From the NCBI GenBank assembly GCA_964363305.1, contig CAYIHX010000007.1, forward strand, positions 1 through 64,000: a stretch of DNA of 64,000 bases, given 5' to 3'. This stretch comes from CAYIHX01 sp964363305. Lineage in GTDB: Bacteria > Bdellovibrionota > UBA1018. Shown in pieces: positions 50,193 to 59,212 of this stretch. The translations under genes and the position numbers were made by a program. A model generated the notes under the pieces. It was not told the DNA's origin. It did no database searches and saw only the letters and a list, made by a program, of their open reading frames with translations. The first letter of the stretch is position 1; each line of letters begins with the position of its first letter.

Positions 50193-51319
50193 ACAACCTG
50201 CTCCCCTTGAAATGCGGCCATCAGCCCAACAAAGTGATCAAACAGGGCCTCGGAATCATGAGGTCCCGGGCAGGCCTCGGGATGGTATTGCACGGAGAAG
50301 GCCGACTTTCCCTCGACCTCCAGCCCCTCACAAGTGTGATCATTCAGATTCTGATGGGTCGACCTTACTCCCCGCGGCAAGGTCTTCTCATCGACCGCGT
50401 AACCATGATTGTGTGAGCTTATTTCTACTCTCTGAGTAGCCGCATTCAACACGGGTTGATTGCCCCCTCGATGCCCAAATTTCAGCTTGTAGGTCTTTGC
50501 TCCCATCGCCAAACCAAGAATCTGGTGACCCATGCACACGCCAAAAATCGGAAGCTTCCCCACCAAGGCGCGTACGGTATCTACCGCATAGCCCGCCGCA
50601 GCAGGATCGCCCGGGCCATTCGACAGAAAAATTCCCTGCGGCCCCGAAGCCAATAGCTCCTCCGCCGAAGCAGTGGCCGGGAATACCCGAACTTCGCAGC
50701 CTCTTCGCTCCAAGGAACGAAGCAGGTTCCACTTCAGGCCAAAATCCAGAACAGAAACTCGAAACTGACCCACGGATGACGTCGGCCATGTATAGGCCTC
50801 TCGGGTCGTCACCTCTCGAATGAGGTCCCGGCCCTCAAACTGCGGAAGCGTAGAAAAAAGTTCCGTTGCACGACTCAACTCGGATGCCTTCAAAATCAAC
50901 GCTCGCTTCACTCCTTGGCTTCGAAGGCACTGAGTAAGCGCTCGAGTATCGACTCCGGTCAAACCAGGAACACCCGCTTCTTTCAGGTAGGAATCGAGAG
51001 TTCCGCTCGATCTCCAGCTCGACGGCGAGTCCGTCAAATCATTGACCACAAAACCCGCGCACCAGACCTTCGCGCTCTCCGGGTCGTCCTGATTCACACC
51101 CGTGTTCCCCAGGTGTGCCGTCGTCATGCACACAATCTCACCGAAGTAAGAGGGGTCGGTCAGGATTTCCTGGTACCCCGTCATCGAGGTATTGAAAACG
51201 AGCTCACCGTAGCCCCGGTCGGCACGGTACTCGCCCAGGGGCGCGCCGAACAGTTTGCCGCGAAAAGTGGGAGTTCCCGTACCGCCTTCTAAAACAAGGA
51301 CGCCGTCCTCAAGACTCAT
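50174..51319 (-). CDS. carA: Carbamoyl-phosphate synthase small subunit
   Basis: The glutaminase subunit that supplies ammonia to CarB for pyrimidine and arginine synthesis. The 381-residue protein has the N-terminal GELVFNTSMTGYQEILTDPS and, in the C-terminal class I amidotransferase domain, the nucleophile Cys262 in FGVCMGHQILGLAMG plus FSVQYHPEACPGPHDS with the His-Glu pair. ATG 51319 is inside the last bases of pyrC (11-base overlap); an upstream start is excluded by family length. carB is not present next to it, so the large subunit must be encoded elsewhere. Confidence 0.95.
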   Translation of the reverse strand: MSLEDGVLVLEGGTGTPTFRGKLFGAPLGEYRADRGYGELVFNTSMTGYQEILTDPSYFGEIVCMTTAHLGNTGVNQDDPESAKVWCAGFVVNDLTDSPSSWRSSGTLDSYLKEAGVPGLTGVDTRALTQCLRSQGVKRALILKASELSRATELFSTLPQFEGRDLIREVTTREAYTWPTSSVGQFRVSVLDFGLKWNLLRSLERRGCEVRVFPATASAEELLASGPQGIFLSNGPGDPAAAGYAVDTVRALVGKLPIFGVCMGHQILGLAMGAKTYKLKFGHRGGNQPVLNAATQRVEISSHNHGYAVDEKTLPRGVRSTHQNLNDHTCEGLEVEGKSAFSVQYHPEACPGPHDSEALFDHFVGLMAAFQGEQVVCTKST

Positions 51320-52601
51320 GGTGCTCAACCAATTCTCCTCCGAGCAGCGTCGCTCGAACTCGTCCTTCAAACTCCCACCCCAGGAATGGCGAATTGACGC
51401 TCTTCGACAAGATCATGCCCTCCGTAAGCGTCCATTTCTCCCTCGGTCCAAGCACGGTCACGTCTGCCACTGCCCCGACCCTTAGAGTTCCAAATGGAAT
51501 ATTGAGAAGACGCGCCGGCGCAACGGTCAAAGCTTCCACCCATCTCTTCAGCGACACCACGCCATCGTGGACTAGCTTCAACGTCAGCGGCAATGCCGTC
51601 TGTAGACCAATAATCCCGTTCGCGGCTTGATCAAACTCCACAGCCTTATCCATCAAAGCATGCGGTGCATGATCTGTTGCAATCACGTCGACCAAACCCT
51701 CTGCAACGGCCTTCTGGAGAGCCTCGACATCCCGCTCCGTACGCAAGGGCGGCGCCATTTTATAGCGAGTGTCGTAGCCACGCACCGCCTCTTCAGTCAG
51801 AACAAGATGATGAGGGGAGGCCTCCGCGGTCACCGGCAAACCGGCATCCTTGGCACGCCTCACGTGCTCGAGCGCTACCTCCGTTGAAATATGCGCGATA
51901 TGAACCGGACATCTCGTCAAACGCGCGAGGGCAATCTCCCGCGCCACCATGATCTCTTCCGCCGCAGCCGGATTTCCACGTAGTCCGAGCTCGCTCGAGA
52001 GAGCTCCCTCGTTCATCATCCCTTGCCCAACGAGGTTTACATCTTCAGCGTGGCTGATGATGGGCACGCCAAAAGCCTTCGCGTAATCCATGGCCTTGCG
52101 CATGAGGTAGGAGTTCATCACGGGCATACCATCGTCGCTCAAAGCGAAGACTCCTTCGCTCACCATTCCACCAATTTCCGCGAGCTCCTCACCCCTGAGG
52201 CCCTTCGTCACCGCGCCGATCGGAAAAACACGACACGCCGCCGAGGCGCGTGCCTTTTCCCGAATGTAGGCAGTCACATAGGGCGAATCGTTCACGGGCT
52301 GGGTGTTCGCCATACAAGCCACGGAGGTAAAACCGCCGGCCAAAGCCGCCCGCGTCCCCGTCGCGATGGTTTCCTTGTGCTCGAGGCCCGGCTCCCTCAA
52401 ATGAACATGAATATCGATCAAGCCCGGTAATACCCACTGATTTTTTGCATCATAGACGCGACTGGCGCGATTCTCCGGAATCTGGCCGGGTGCCTCAATC
52501 GCAGCGATCTTTCCATCCTCGACCAATAGATCGAAAAGGCCATCCCGATTCGACGAGGGATCGATCACTCGCCCCCCCTTGATTAAGATCGAGTCACCCA
52601 C
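51309..52601 (-). CDS. pyrC: Dihydroorotase (class I)
   Basis: Closes carbamoyl-aspartate to dihydroorotate. The 430-residue amidohydrolase has the zinc motif LIDIHVHLREPGLEHKE, the second-shell SHAED, HIAHISTE, the catalytic DHAPH in VDVIATDHAPHA and the GVFALSDDG segment. It is the class I type with normal length. It overlaps pyrB upstream by 8 bp and carA downstream by 11, completing three consecutive steps of pyrimidine synthesis in one operon. Confidence 0.95.
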   Translation of the reverse strand: MGDSILIKGGRVIDPSSNRDGLFDLLVEDGKIAAIEAPGQIPENRASRVYDAKNQWVLPGLIDIHVHLREPGLEHKETIATGTRAALAGGFTSVACMANTQPVNDSPYVTAYIREKARASAACRVFPIGAVTKGLRGEELAEIGGMVSEGVFALSDDGMPVMNSYLMRKAMDYAKAFGVPIISHAEDVNLVGQGMMNEGALSSELGLRGNPAAAEEIMVAREIALARLTRCPVHIAHISTEVALEHVRRAKDAGLPVTAEASPHHLVLTEEAVRGYDTRYKMAPPLRTERDVEALQKAVAEGLVDVIATDHAPHALMDKAVEFDQAANGIIGLQTALPLTLKLVHDGVVSLKRWVEALTVAPARLLNIPFGTLRVGAVADVTVLGPREKWTLTEGMILSKSVNSPFLGWEFEGRVRATLLGGELVEHHES

Positions 52602-53541
52602 TCTTGTTCCCCTTCAACCATTGATCCAAGCCCACTCGATTACAAAGAGAAGCCAGCACCGCCATGCGCACCAACACACCATTCGAAACCTGATCCAGGA
52701 TCACCGATCTCGGCCCGTCCGCCACCTCAGCATCGAGCTCAACTCCACGGTTGACCGGCCCCGGGTGTAAAATAATGGCGCCCGGCTTCATCATCTGCGC
52801 CCGCTCACGGTTCATGCCCCAAAACTTCGCATACTCCGACACCGAGGGGACCTGCATTCGGTTTTGGCGCTCAAACTGAATACGAAGACACATCACCACG
52901 TCCGCATCCCTCAAAAGGGGCTCCGGCCGATAGGAATATTCCACCCCCAGTTTTTCCACCTGTGGGGGAAGAAGCGTCGGCGGCGCACAAACCGCCACCT
53001 GCGCACCGAGAGTCGACAATAGGGTGATATTGGAACGCGCTACTCGACTGTGAGCGATGTCGCCGATGATCACCACTTTCCTGCCCTTCAAATCGCCTAG
53101 CTTCTCCTCAATCGTGAACGCGTCGAGAAGCGCCTGCGTAGGATGCTCATGAAATCCATCTCCGGCATTGATGACCGGCACGTTGACGTTCTGAGCCAAA
53201 AAATGCGGGCTCCCTGCGCAGGAATGCCTCAACACGAGGCAGTGTGCGCGCATCGCCTGAATATTATGGGCGGTGTCGATCAATGTTTCACCCTTCTGAA
53301 CGCTCGACCCTGAGGCTGCAAAATTTAACGTGGCCCCACCCAAACGCCGCGTCGCCAACTCAAAGGAAAGCCGGGTTCGAGTGGAATTCTCGAAAAACAA
53401 ATTCACGATGGTCTGCTGGGCCAGAAGCGGTATCGTTTCCCCTCGCTCCATAGCAGGGCGGAACGCCCGCGCTGCCAAGAGCAGGCGTCTTATTTCACCG
53501 CGGTCGAGATCTTTTGCAGAGAGTAGATGGGACGGGCGCAT
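52594..53541 (-). CDS. pyrB: Aspartate carbamoyltransferase catalytic subunit
   Basis: Transfers the carbamoyl group to aspartate, the first committed pyrimidine step. Motifs are complete: FFENSTRTRLSFELA (carbamoyl phosphate loop), HSCAGSPHF-like loop, DGFHEHPTQALLDAFTIEEKLG and ILHPGPVNRGVEL. The 315-residue length is usual for the catalytic chain; no regulatory pyrI follows. The ATG 53541 lies 15 bp after the lepB-like gene. Genes run pyrB-pyrC-carA with overlaps. Confidence 0.95.
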   Translation of the reverse strand: MRPSHLLSAKDLDRGEIRRLLLAARAFRPAMERGETIPLLAQQTIVNLFFENSTRTRLSFELATRRLGGATLNFAASGSSVQKGETLIDTAHNIQAMRAHCLVLRHSCAGSPHFLAQNVNVPVINAGDGFHEHPTQALLDAFTIEEKLGDLKGRKVVIIGDIAHSRVARSNITLLSTLGAQVAVCAPPTLLPPQVEKLGVEYSYRPEPLLRDADVVMCLRIQFERQNRMQVPSVSEYAKFWGMNRERAQMMKPGAIILHPGPVNRGVELDAEVADGPRSVILDQVSNGVLVRMAVLASLCNRVGLDQWLKGNKSG

Positions 53542-53556
53542 TCTCGCTCATCGACG

Positions 53557-54240
53557 CTACACTCTTCTAAACATTCGATCAAAGCGAATCCGAGAGAACC
53601 AGCTCCGATCCGCATGTTTTCCCGGTTCGACACTGAGCCAAATCCAAAGAACCTTGCCTCGCAGATACTTGATCGAGACCAGGGAGCTGATGACGCGTCG
53701 TGGCTCGTTCAACACGATCGACCGGTCGTCTCCTAGGACAAATATTTGCCCTTCGGGGACGAGCGTGGGCGGAATCGAAAGTCCTGGCTCGCCCGTGGAG
53801 CATACGCGGTAGGTGAGGCCCCCAGAAAACCCCTCGGCATCGCACTGGGCGTCGGGGTCCTGAGCGCCCACCAATCGAACCGTGCGTTCATTCAAATAGA
53901 GCGTCCCATTGCGAACCTCGACCCGGTCCCCGGGGAGTCCCACCACTCGACGAACAAAATCCGCCCCCCCCTCGAGAGGATGGGTATAAATCACCACATC
54001 GCCACGCTTCGCCTCACCGAGCGACATGACCGGAGCCTCCGCTCCCGGCAGCCGCAGCCAATAGGCACTTTTAAATACGAAGATCGTATCCCCGGGCATC
54101 AAGGCCGGGCTCATTACGGTACTGGGAACTCGGTAGGCCTCAAGCAAAAAAAACCGAATCAGGAACGCAACGACCACGGCAACCGAAATGGCTAACCCAT
54201 AGTCGCGGCACATTTTCTGAAAGCCTCCAAGCCATCCCAC
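53557..54240 (-). CDS. Signal peptidase I-like protein lacking catalytic Ser and Lys
   Basis: A 227-residue LepB homologue: one N-terminal membrane helix (about residues 15-35), then the usual boxes in order. Box B reads VPSTVMSPALMPGD where active enzymes have PSGSMxPTL; the nucleophile position is Val42. Box D reads FVRRVVGLPGD where Y-x-K-R-x-x-G is usual; the general-base Lys is Arg97. Box E GDDRSIVLNEPRR also departs from GDNR...DSR. The fold is kept but peptidase activity is unlikely. It sits 1 bp after lepA and before pyrB. A functional LepB must exist elsewhere. Confidence 0.85.
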   Translation of the reverse strand: MGWLGGFQKMCRDYGLAISVAVVVAFLIRFFLLEAYRVPSTVMSPALMPGDTIFVFKSAYWLRLPGAEAPVMSLGEAKRGDVVIYTHPLEGGADFVRRVVGLPGDRVEVRNGTLYLNERTVRLVGAQDPDAQCDAEGFSGGLTYRVCSTGEPGLSIPPTLVPEGQIFVLGDDRSIVLNEPRRVISSLVSIKYLRGKVLWIWLSVEPGKHADRSWFSRIRFDRMFRRV

Positions 54241-54241
54241 G

Positions 54242-56038
54242 TCAGTCGACCTTGAGAACCGCTAAGAACGCTTCCTGGGGAATCTCAACATTGCCGATCT
54301 GTTTCATGCGCTTCTTCCCCTCCTTCTGCTTCTCCAGCAGTTTGCGTTTGCGCGAAATATCCCCGCCATAACACTTTGCGGTCACGTTCTTCCGAAGAGC
54401 GGAAATCGTCTCCCGTGCCACGATCTTTGAGCCGATTGCGGCCTGAATGGCGATCTCGAACATCTGCCTTTCAATGAGCTCTTTCATCCTCTTCACGAGT
54501 TCACGACCGCGATACTGCGACTTGGCCCGATGAATAATCAGCGACAGCGCATCCACCGGCTCGCCATTCACCATAATATCAAGTTTCACCAGATCAGACT
54601 CCCGATAATCGGAAAGTTCGTAATCCATCGAGGCATAACCCTTGGTAATGCTCTTCAAACGATCAAAAAAATCGAAAACCATCTCATTCAACGGCAGATA
54701 GTAAACCAGCATCACCCGCTCGCTGTTCAGGTAATCCATTTTGATCTGACTGCCGCGCCGATCATTCAAAAGAGACATGACCGCCCCTACGTACTCGGCC
54801 GGCATGTGAATGACGAGCTTAATGAACGGCTCTTCAATCTTCAGAATTTTTGTCAAATCAGGAAGCTTCGCCGGATTATCGATCATCGACGATTCGCCAT
54901 TCGTCTGCGTCACGCGATAAACCACCGATGGAGCCGTGGTGATCAGATTGAGATTATATTCCCGCTCCAACCGCTCCTGTACGACATCCATGTGCAAAAG
55001 GCCCAAAAACCCACAACGAAAACCAAAACCCAATGCAGTCGAGGTCTCGGGTTCGAACGTGATCGCCGCGTCGTTCAAACGCAGCTTCTCAAGTGCTTCC
55101 TTGAGATCATTGTACTCGTCCGAGTCGATCGGATAGACGCCGCAAAAAACCATCGGCTTCACTTCTTTGAAGCCCCCGAGCGGCGCTTTCGCCAGATTCG
55201 TGGCGTCCATCACCGTGTCTCCGACGCGCATATCGCGAACGTCCTTGATCCCCGTTACGATCGCTCCGACTTCACCGCAGCCGATTTCGTCCACGTCAGT
55301 GAATTTTGGAGAAAACACCCCCGCCCGCACCACTTCATATTCTTTGTCGACATGAAAAAGACGGATCTTCATGCCCTTTTTGATTCGCCCTTCCTTCACT
55401 CGGCAAAGCGCAACCACTCCCTGGTACGGGTCGTACCAACTGTCGTAGATCATCGCCCGCAGCGGCCGATCCCCCGCATCTTCAGGAGGAGGGAAATATT
55501 TCACGACCGCTTCAAGAATCTCATCCACGCCCAGACCAGTCTTTGCGCTGCACATCACTGCACGCGTGATGTCGACAAGACCGATCATTTCATCGATCTC
55601 TTTCAGAACCTTTTCCGGATCTGCCGACGGAAGGTCGATCTTGTTCACGGCGGGAAAAACCTCGAGATTAATATCGAGGGCCATGAAAACGTTCGCAAGC
55701 GTCTGCGCCTCAACCCCTTGCGAGGCGTCGACAACCAGGATGGCGCCCTCGCAAGCCGCGAGCGACCGGGAAACCTCGTAGGTGAAGTCGACATGGCCGG
55801 GCGTATCGATCAGATTAAAAATATAATCTTGACCGTCCTTCGCCTTGTACTTCAGGCGGACACTCTGGGCCTTAATGGTGATCCCACGCTCTCGCTCGAT
55901 ATCCATGCTGTCGAGATACTGGGCTTCCATCTCTCGCGCCGTCACCGTCCCAGTGCGTTCCAGAATGCGATCGGCAAGGGTCGACTTGCCGTGGTCAATA
56001 TGAGCAATAATGCAAAAGTTGCGGATGTTCTTAGACAT
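54242..56038 (-). CDS. lepA: Translation elongation factor 4
   Basis: A 598-residue ribosome-dependent GTPase with G motifs AHIDHGKSTLADR, DTPGHVDF and NKIDLPSAD and the LepA-specific C-terminal domain (RKRKLLEKQKEGKKRMKQIG, then EIPQEAFLAVLKVD). It back-translocates or remodels stalled ribosomes at the membrane or in the cytosol. The length matches E. coli LepA (599). First gene of a minus-strand operon continuing with a lepB-like gene and the pyr genes; lepA-lepB adjacency is a common bacterial arrangement. Confidence 0.97.
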   Translation of the reverse strand: MSKNIRNFCIIAHIDHGKSTLADRILERTGTVTAREMEAQYLDSMDIERERGITIKAQSVRLKYKAKDGQDYIFNLIDTPGHVDFTYEVSRSLAACEGAILVVDASQGVEAQTLANVFMALDINLEVFPAVNKIDLPSADPEKVLKEIDEMIGLVDITRAVMCSAKTGLGVDEILEAVVKYFPPPEDAGDRPLRAMIYDSWYDPYQGVVALCRVKEGRIKKGMKIRLFHVDKEYEVVRAGVFSPKFTDVDEIGCGEVGAIVTGIKDVRDMRVGDTVMDATNLAKAPLGGFKEVKPMVFCGVYPIDSDEYNDLKEALEKLRLNDAAITFEPETSTALGFGFRCGFLGLLHMDVVQERLEREYNLNLITTAPSVVYRVTQTNGESSMIDNPAKLPDLTKILKIEEPFIKLVIHMPAEYVGAVMSLLNDRRGSQIKMDYLNSERVMLVYYLPLNEMVFDFFDRLKSITKGYASMDYELSDYRESDLVKLDIMVNGEPVDALSLIIHRAKSQYRGRELVKRMKELIERQMFEIAIQAAIGSKIVARETISALRKNVTAKCYGGDISRKRKLLEKQKEGKKRMKQIGNVEIPQEAFLAVLKVD

Positions 56039-56073
56039 TTTTCAGGCTTTTGAGGCGCCTGAACGGTCTAACA

Positions 56074-56232
56074 TCAAATTGAAGGGACGGCGAGAAGGAA
56101 GAAAAATGCAATGACGGCTGGAAGGATGAAGACCAGGGGAAGCATCCCCTCTCCCGAAATAACCATACGAACGGTGAGCACCTCGGGTCGAGAAATCTCT
56201 ACTTCTGTGTTTTGTGCCTTTTCTGAATTCAT
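56074..56232 (-). CDS. Possible small membrane protein
   Basis: A 52-residue frame starting MNSEKAQNTEVEISRPEVL, with a C-terminal hydrophobic helix (GMLPLVFILPAVIAFFFLLAV, about residues 30-50) and a neutral end. It sits between the divergent methyltransferase start and lepA. The ribosome site is poor (AAGAG next to the ATG), and no family is recognised. It may be a real small inner-membrane protein or a chance frame. Confidence 0.3.
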   Translation of the reverse strand: MNSEKAQNTEVEISRPEVLTVRMVISGEGMLPLVFILPAVIAFFFLLAVPSI

Positions 56233-56263
56233 CTCTTGAGTGCCTTGATCTAAGAGAGCTGTA

Positions 56264-57397
56264 GTGAAGACTTCAGCACTCCCTAAGAACCCATCGGATG
56301 GTCCGGCAAAAACACTGAGGGTTAAAATTATTGATCTAGCGCGCAGTGGCGCCGGCGTGGCGAGAGAAAACACTGGCAGGACGCTTTTTGTCCCCTACTC
56401 GATGCCCGGAGATGAACTCGAAGTCTCGGTGATTCATGAAGAAAAACGATATGCGGAATGCCAAATCGAATCCATCATCTCGCCCTCGGTGCTGCGCGTT
56501 AAACCAAAATGCGATGTTTTTGGACGCTGCGGGGGCTGCACCTGGCAGCACGTGCCCTATGAGATGCAATGGACGGCCAAACACCGTGGCGCACAGCACT
56601 CGCTCGAAAAACGCGGTGTGAAGACGACGAGTGTTCCCTGCGATCTCTTTCCCGCCTCAGAGCCCTTCCACTATAGAAATCGAATTCAACTTCGCGTCAT
56701 GAACTCCCAGCTCGGCTACACTGCGCGAAAGAGCCATGATTTTGTCCCGATCCACCGGTGTCCTATTGCGGATGAGGCCATTAATCAGGTCCTTCAACAA
56801 ACGACCGAGGAATCCCTCGGCCGCCACAAGGTCGAAGTCGAGGTCCTCGATGATGGCACCATTCGAAAGACCTGGGACTCTCGTCATGCCGCGTCTGGTT
56901 TTCGCCAAATCAATACCGCCCAAAATCTCCGCCTCCGGCAATGGATCCAAGAACACGTTCAGGGGCAGGACGAGCTGCTCGATCTGTACGGCGGCGACGG
57001 CAATCTGAGTCGTGATCTCACCGGAAAGTTTTCTCGCATCGACTGTGTCGACGTCGGAGTCCCAGAGACTCCGGAACAGCCCCTTCCGGAGCACTTTCAT
57101 TTTCATCGATCTGAGACGCTCCCCTGGCTCAAACACGCTCGCCTCGCCCCCGATAAACAACGCGTCGCGTTTATTGACCCTCCTCGGGCCGGCCTGGGCG
57201 CCTCTTTCGGTGTCATCGAACGAGAGCTCCGACGCTGCAATGTGACTGAAATCATCGCCGTCGGATGCGATGTTGAGGCATGGGCACGTGATATCAGCTG
57301 GTTTCTTCAAAAAGGCTGGCGCCTCGAGCATATTGCGCTTTTTGATTTTTTTCCCCAAACGCCCCATTTCGAGTCCGTTGCGCACCTCTTTGTTTGA
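56264..57397 (+). CDS. RumA/TrmA-family uracil-C5 methyltransferase
   Basis: A 377-residue SAM enzyme. An N-terminal TRAM-like domain (LRVKIIDLARSGAGVARENTG) precedes an Fe-S site KCDVFGRCGGCTWQH with further Cys (HRCPIA). The SAM fold is LLDLYGGDGNLSRDL, the DPPRAGL motif follows, the catalytic Cys is in IIAVGCDVEAWARD, and the closing FDFFPQTPHFESVAHL is standard for the family. It methylates a uridine in 23S rRNA or tRNA; which one is not decided by sequence. Usual length about 430, so this is a compact member. Confidence 0.88.
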   Translation: MKTSALPKNPSDGPAKTLRVKIIDLARSGAGVARENTGRTLFVPYSMPGDELEVSVIHEEKRYAECQIESIISPSVLRVKPKCDVFGRCGGCTWQHVPYEMQWTAKHRGAQHSLEKRGVKTTSVPCDLFPASEPFHYRNRIQLRVMNSQLGYTARKSHDFVPIHRCPIADEAINQVLQQTTEESLGRHKVEVEVLDDGTIRKTWDSRHAASGFRQINTAQNLRLRQWIQEHVQGQDELLDLYGGDGNLSRDLTGKFSRIDCVDVGVPETPEQPLPEHFHFHRSETLPWLKHARLAPDKQRVAFIDPPRAGLGASFGVIERELRRCNVTEIIAVGCDVEAWARDISWFLQKGWRLEHIALFDFFPQTPHFESVAHLFV

Positions 57398-57428
57398 CAC
57401 GCCCATTCCAGACTTTTACCCTTGAAGA

Positions 57429-58217
57429 ATGAGGATTTACGCAAGGAAGCGCTTCCTCGCATTTCTGAGCATGACCGGATTCGTTTTGGGCATGTCAGGA
57501 TGCGCTTCAACATCAACGTCACCCCATGAGTTTACGAAGACGGAGCGTGCCCAACGCCTTGTCGCGGTGGCAAACGGCGCTATTGCGGAAAACGATCCGA
57601 CCGCCGCCCTTCAATATGTGCAGCAGGCCGAGACCCTCGACGCCAAGCTGCCCGAGCTTCATCACGCAAAAGCGCTCGCGCTTGTCCTGAAGCATGAGAA
57701 TACGGCCGCCATTGAAGCCGTAAAAAAAGCCTTGGTGCTCAAGTCTGACTATGCCGAGGCCAACAATACTCTCGGACGACTCTACCTGGAAGCCGGTCGC
57801 TACCGTGAAGCAATCCCCTACCTCCAGAGTGCAGCCTCCAATCTGATTTACCGGGAAAGCTACAAGGCCGACATCAACCTCGGAATTCTCTACTACCGAA
57901 CGGGTCAAGACGCACTTGCGAAGAAGTATTTCGACCACGCCATCCTTCTCGTGCCGAACCTTGCTTGCATTGCCTACTACTATCGAGGTCACCTCGACCT
58001 GCGGGCCGAAAAACCTCGCGATGCGGTTGAGCAATATGAGAAGGCCACGCATCGGTTCTGCGCACGATTCGCCGATGCACACCTCGCGCTCGGGATGGCC
58101 CTCGCAAAAGACCATCAGTATGCGCGCGCGCGAAAGAAACTGCTCGACGTCTATAAAATATTTCCAGAGTCTCAAATCGCCAGGCAAGCTATGGAGCAGC
58201 TGAAGCAACTCCCGTAA
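57429..58217 (+). CDS. TPR lipoprotein, PilF/PilW-like
   Basis: A 262-residue lipoprotein. The lipobox FVLGMSGC (Cys23) follows a basic n-region, so the protein is probably tethered to the outer membrane. About five TPR units follow (AEANNTLGRLYLEAGRYREA, then QDALAKKYFDHAILL; EKATHRFCARFADAHLALGM). This matches PilF/PilW pilotins that assemble the type IV pilus secretin. No pilus genes are adjacent, but PilF is often next to a RodZ-like gene, as here. The next gene starts 11 bp downstream. Confidence 0.8.
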   Translation: MRIYARKRFLAFLSMTGFVLGMSGCASTSTSPHEFTKTERAQRLVAVANGAIAENDPTAALQYVQQAETLDAKLPELHHAKALALVLKHENTAAIEAVKKALVLKSDYAEANNTLGRLYLEAGRYREAIPYLQSAASNLIYRESYKADINLGILYYRTGQDALAKKYFDHAILLVPNLACIAYYYRGHLDLRAEKPRDAVEQYEKATHRFCARFADAHLALGMALAKDHQYARARKKLLDVYKIFPESQIARQAMEQLKQLP

Positions 58218-58228
58218 ACGAAACGACC

Positions 58229-59212
58229 ATGAGCCAATCATCCCCACCCAGCAGCCTTGGCGATTACCTTCGGCAAGAAAGAGAAAAGAAGGGCATAACG
58301 ATTGAGCAGGTCGCCTCGGCGACCAAGATCAGCATCCGGATGCTCCATGCGCTCGAGGCCAACCAATATAGCGAGCTTCCGGCAAAACCCTTTATCCGAG
58401 GTTTCGTTGCCTCTTATGCACGTTTCGTCGGTCTCGATTCGCGACAAATCCTCACTGATTACGGGGATTTCCTCGCCGCCAAGGCTGAAGATCGACCCAA
58501 CCGAGACGGCGGTCACAGCGGCTACGCCTTTGAACGAAAGGATATCGAACAGAGCCGCACGCTCCTTTGGGGAGTCATGGCAATTTTCATCGTTATCGCG
58601 GGAGTCGGATTCGCCCTGAGGCCTCTCCGTCACAAAAAAAATACACACATGGAGCAACTGAAGGCTGCTGCCGTGGCCAGTCCCATCCCCTCGACTCTAC
58701 CGGAGGCCTCCCCTTCTCCCTCCATTTTAGCGTCGCCATCGCCTTCCCCCCGCCCCTTGCCGCGCCCATCGCCTTCCCCGCGTCCTTCTCCGACAGAGGA
58801 AGAGCAGGACAAGCTCCAGTCCGGGACAACTTTGAAAAACACGCAGATCAAACACAAGATCATCATCAAAGCGTTGACCGATGTGTGGGTTCGCTACCAA
58901 TGTGACGATCGAAAGCCGATGGTCTTCATGCTTTTAAAAGATCGGATTTTGGTTCTTCGCGGAGAAAAATGGGTTAAATTTCAGTTTTCCAACCCGTCCG
59001 CGATCTCAATCAACTACAACTCCCGTGGCTATCGGACACCAGAGAAGGATCCCCAACTCGTGTTGAATCGACAGACTCCCACGCTGATCTACCCCCCAGC
59101 CCTCGCGGCTGAAGTAGGGGATCCGTTTCCCAATCAAAACGCCCTCCCTCAAACCCCCAGCCCAATCAACCGCTCGGAACTTCCTACTTCCGGGTCAAGC
59201 CCATCGCCCTAA
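58229..59212 (+). CDS. RodZ-like cytoskeletal protein
   Basis: A 327-residue protein: cytoplasmic HTH (LGDYLRQEREKKGITIEQVA, SATKISIRMLHALEANQYSE and LPAKPFIRGFVASYARFVGL, RodZ hallmark), one membrane helix (about residues 110-132), a proline/serine-rich spacer (PSPSPRPLPRPSPSPRPSP) and a periplasmic domain with KALTDVWVRYQCDD. RodZ links MreB to the cell-wall elongation machinery. In many Proteobacteria, rodZ follows pilF, matching this order. No mreB is in the window. Confidence 0.85.
   Translation: MSQSSPPSSLGDYLRQEREKKGITIEQVASATKISIRMLHALEANQYSELPAKPFIRGFVASYARFVGLDSRQILTDYGDFLAAKAEDRPNRDGGHSGYAFERKDIEQSRTLLWGVMAIFIVIAGVGFALRPLRHKKNTHMEQLKAAAVASPIPSTLPEASPSPSILASPSPSPRPLPRPSPSPRPSPTEEEQDKLQSGTTLKNTQIKHKIIIKALTDVWVRYQCDDRKPMVFMLLKDRILVLRGEKWVKFQFSNPSAISINYNSRGYRTPEKDPQLVLNRQTPTLIYPPALAAEVGDPFPNQNALPQTPSPINRSELPTSGSSPSP

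Noticed and set aside
54530..56053. A 507-codon open frame on the plus strand opposite lepA
   Set aside because: It is a shadow of lepA: the opposite strand encodes all GTPase motifs, and the plus-strand translation is His/Arg-rich with no family character.
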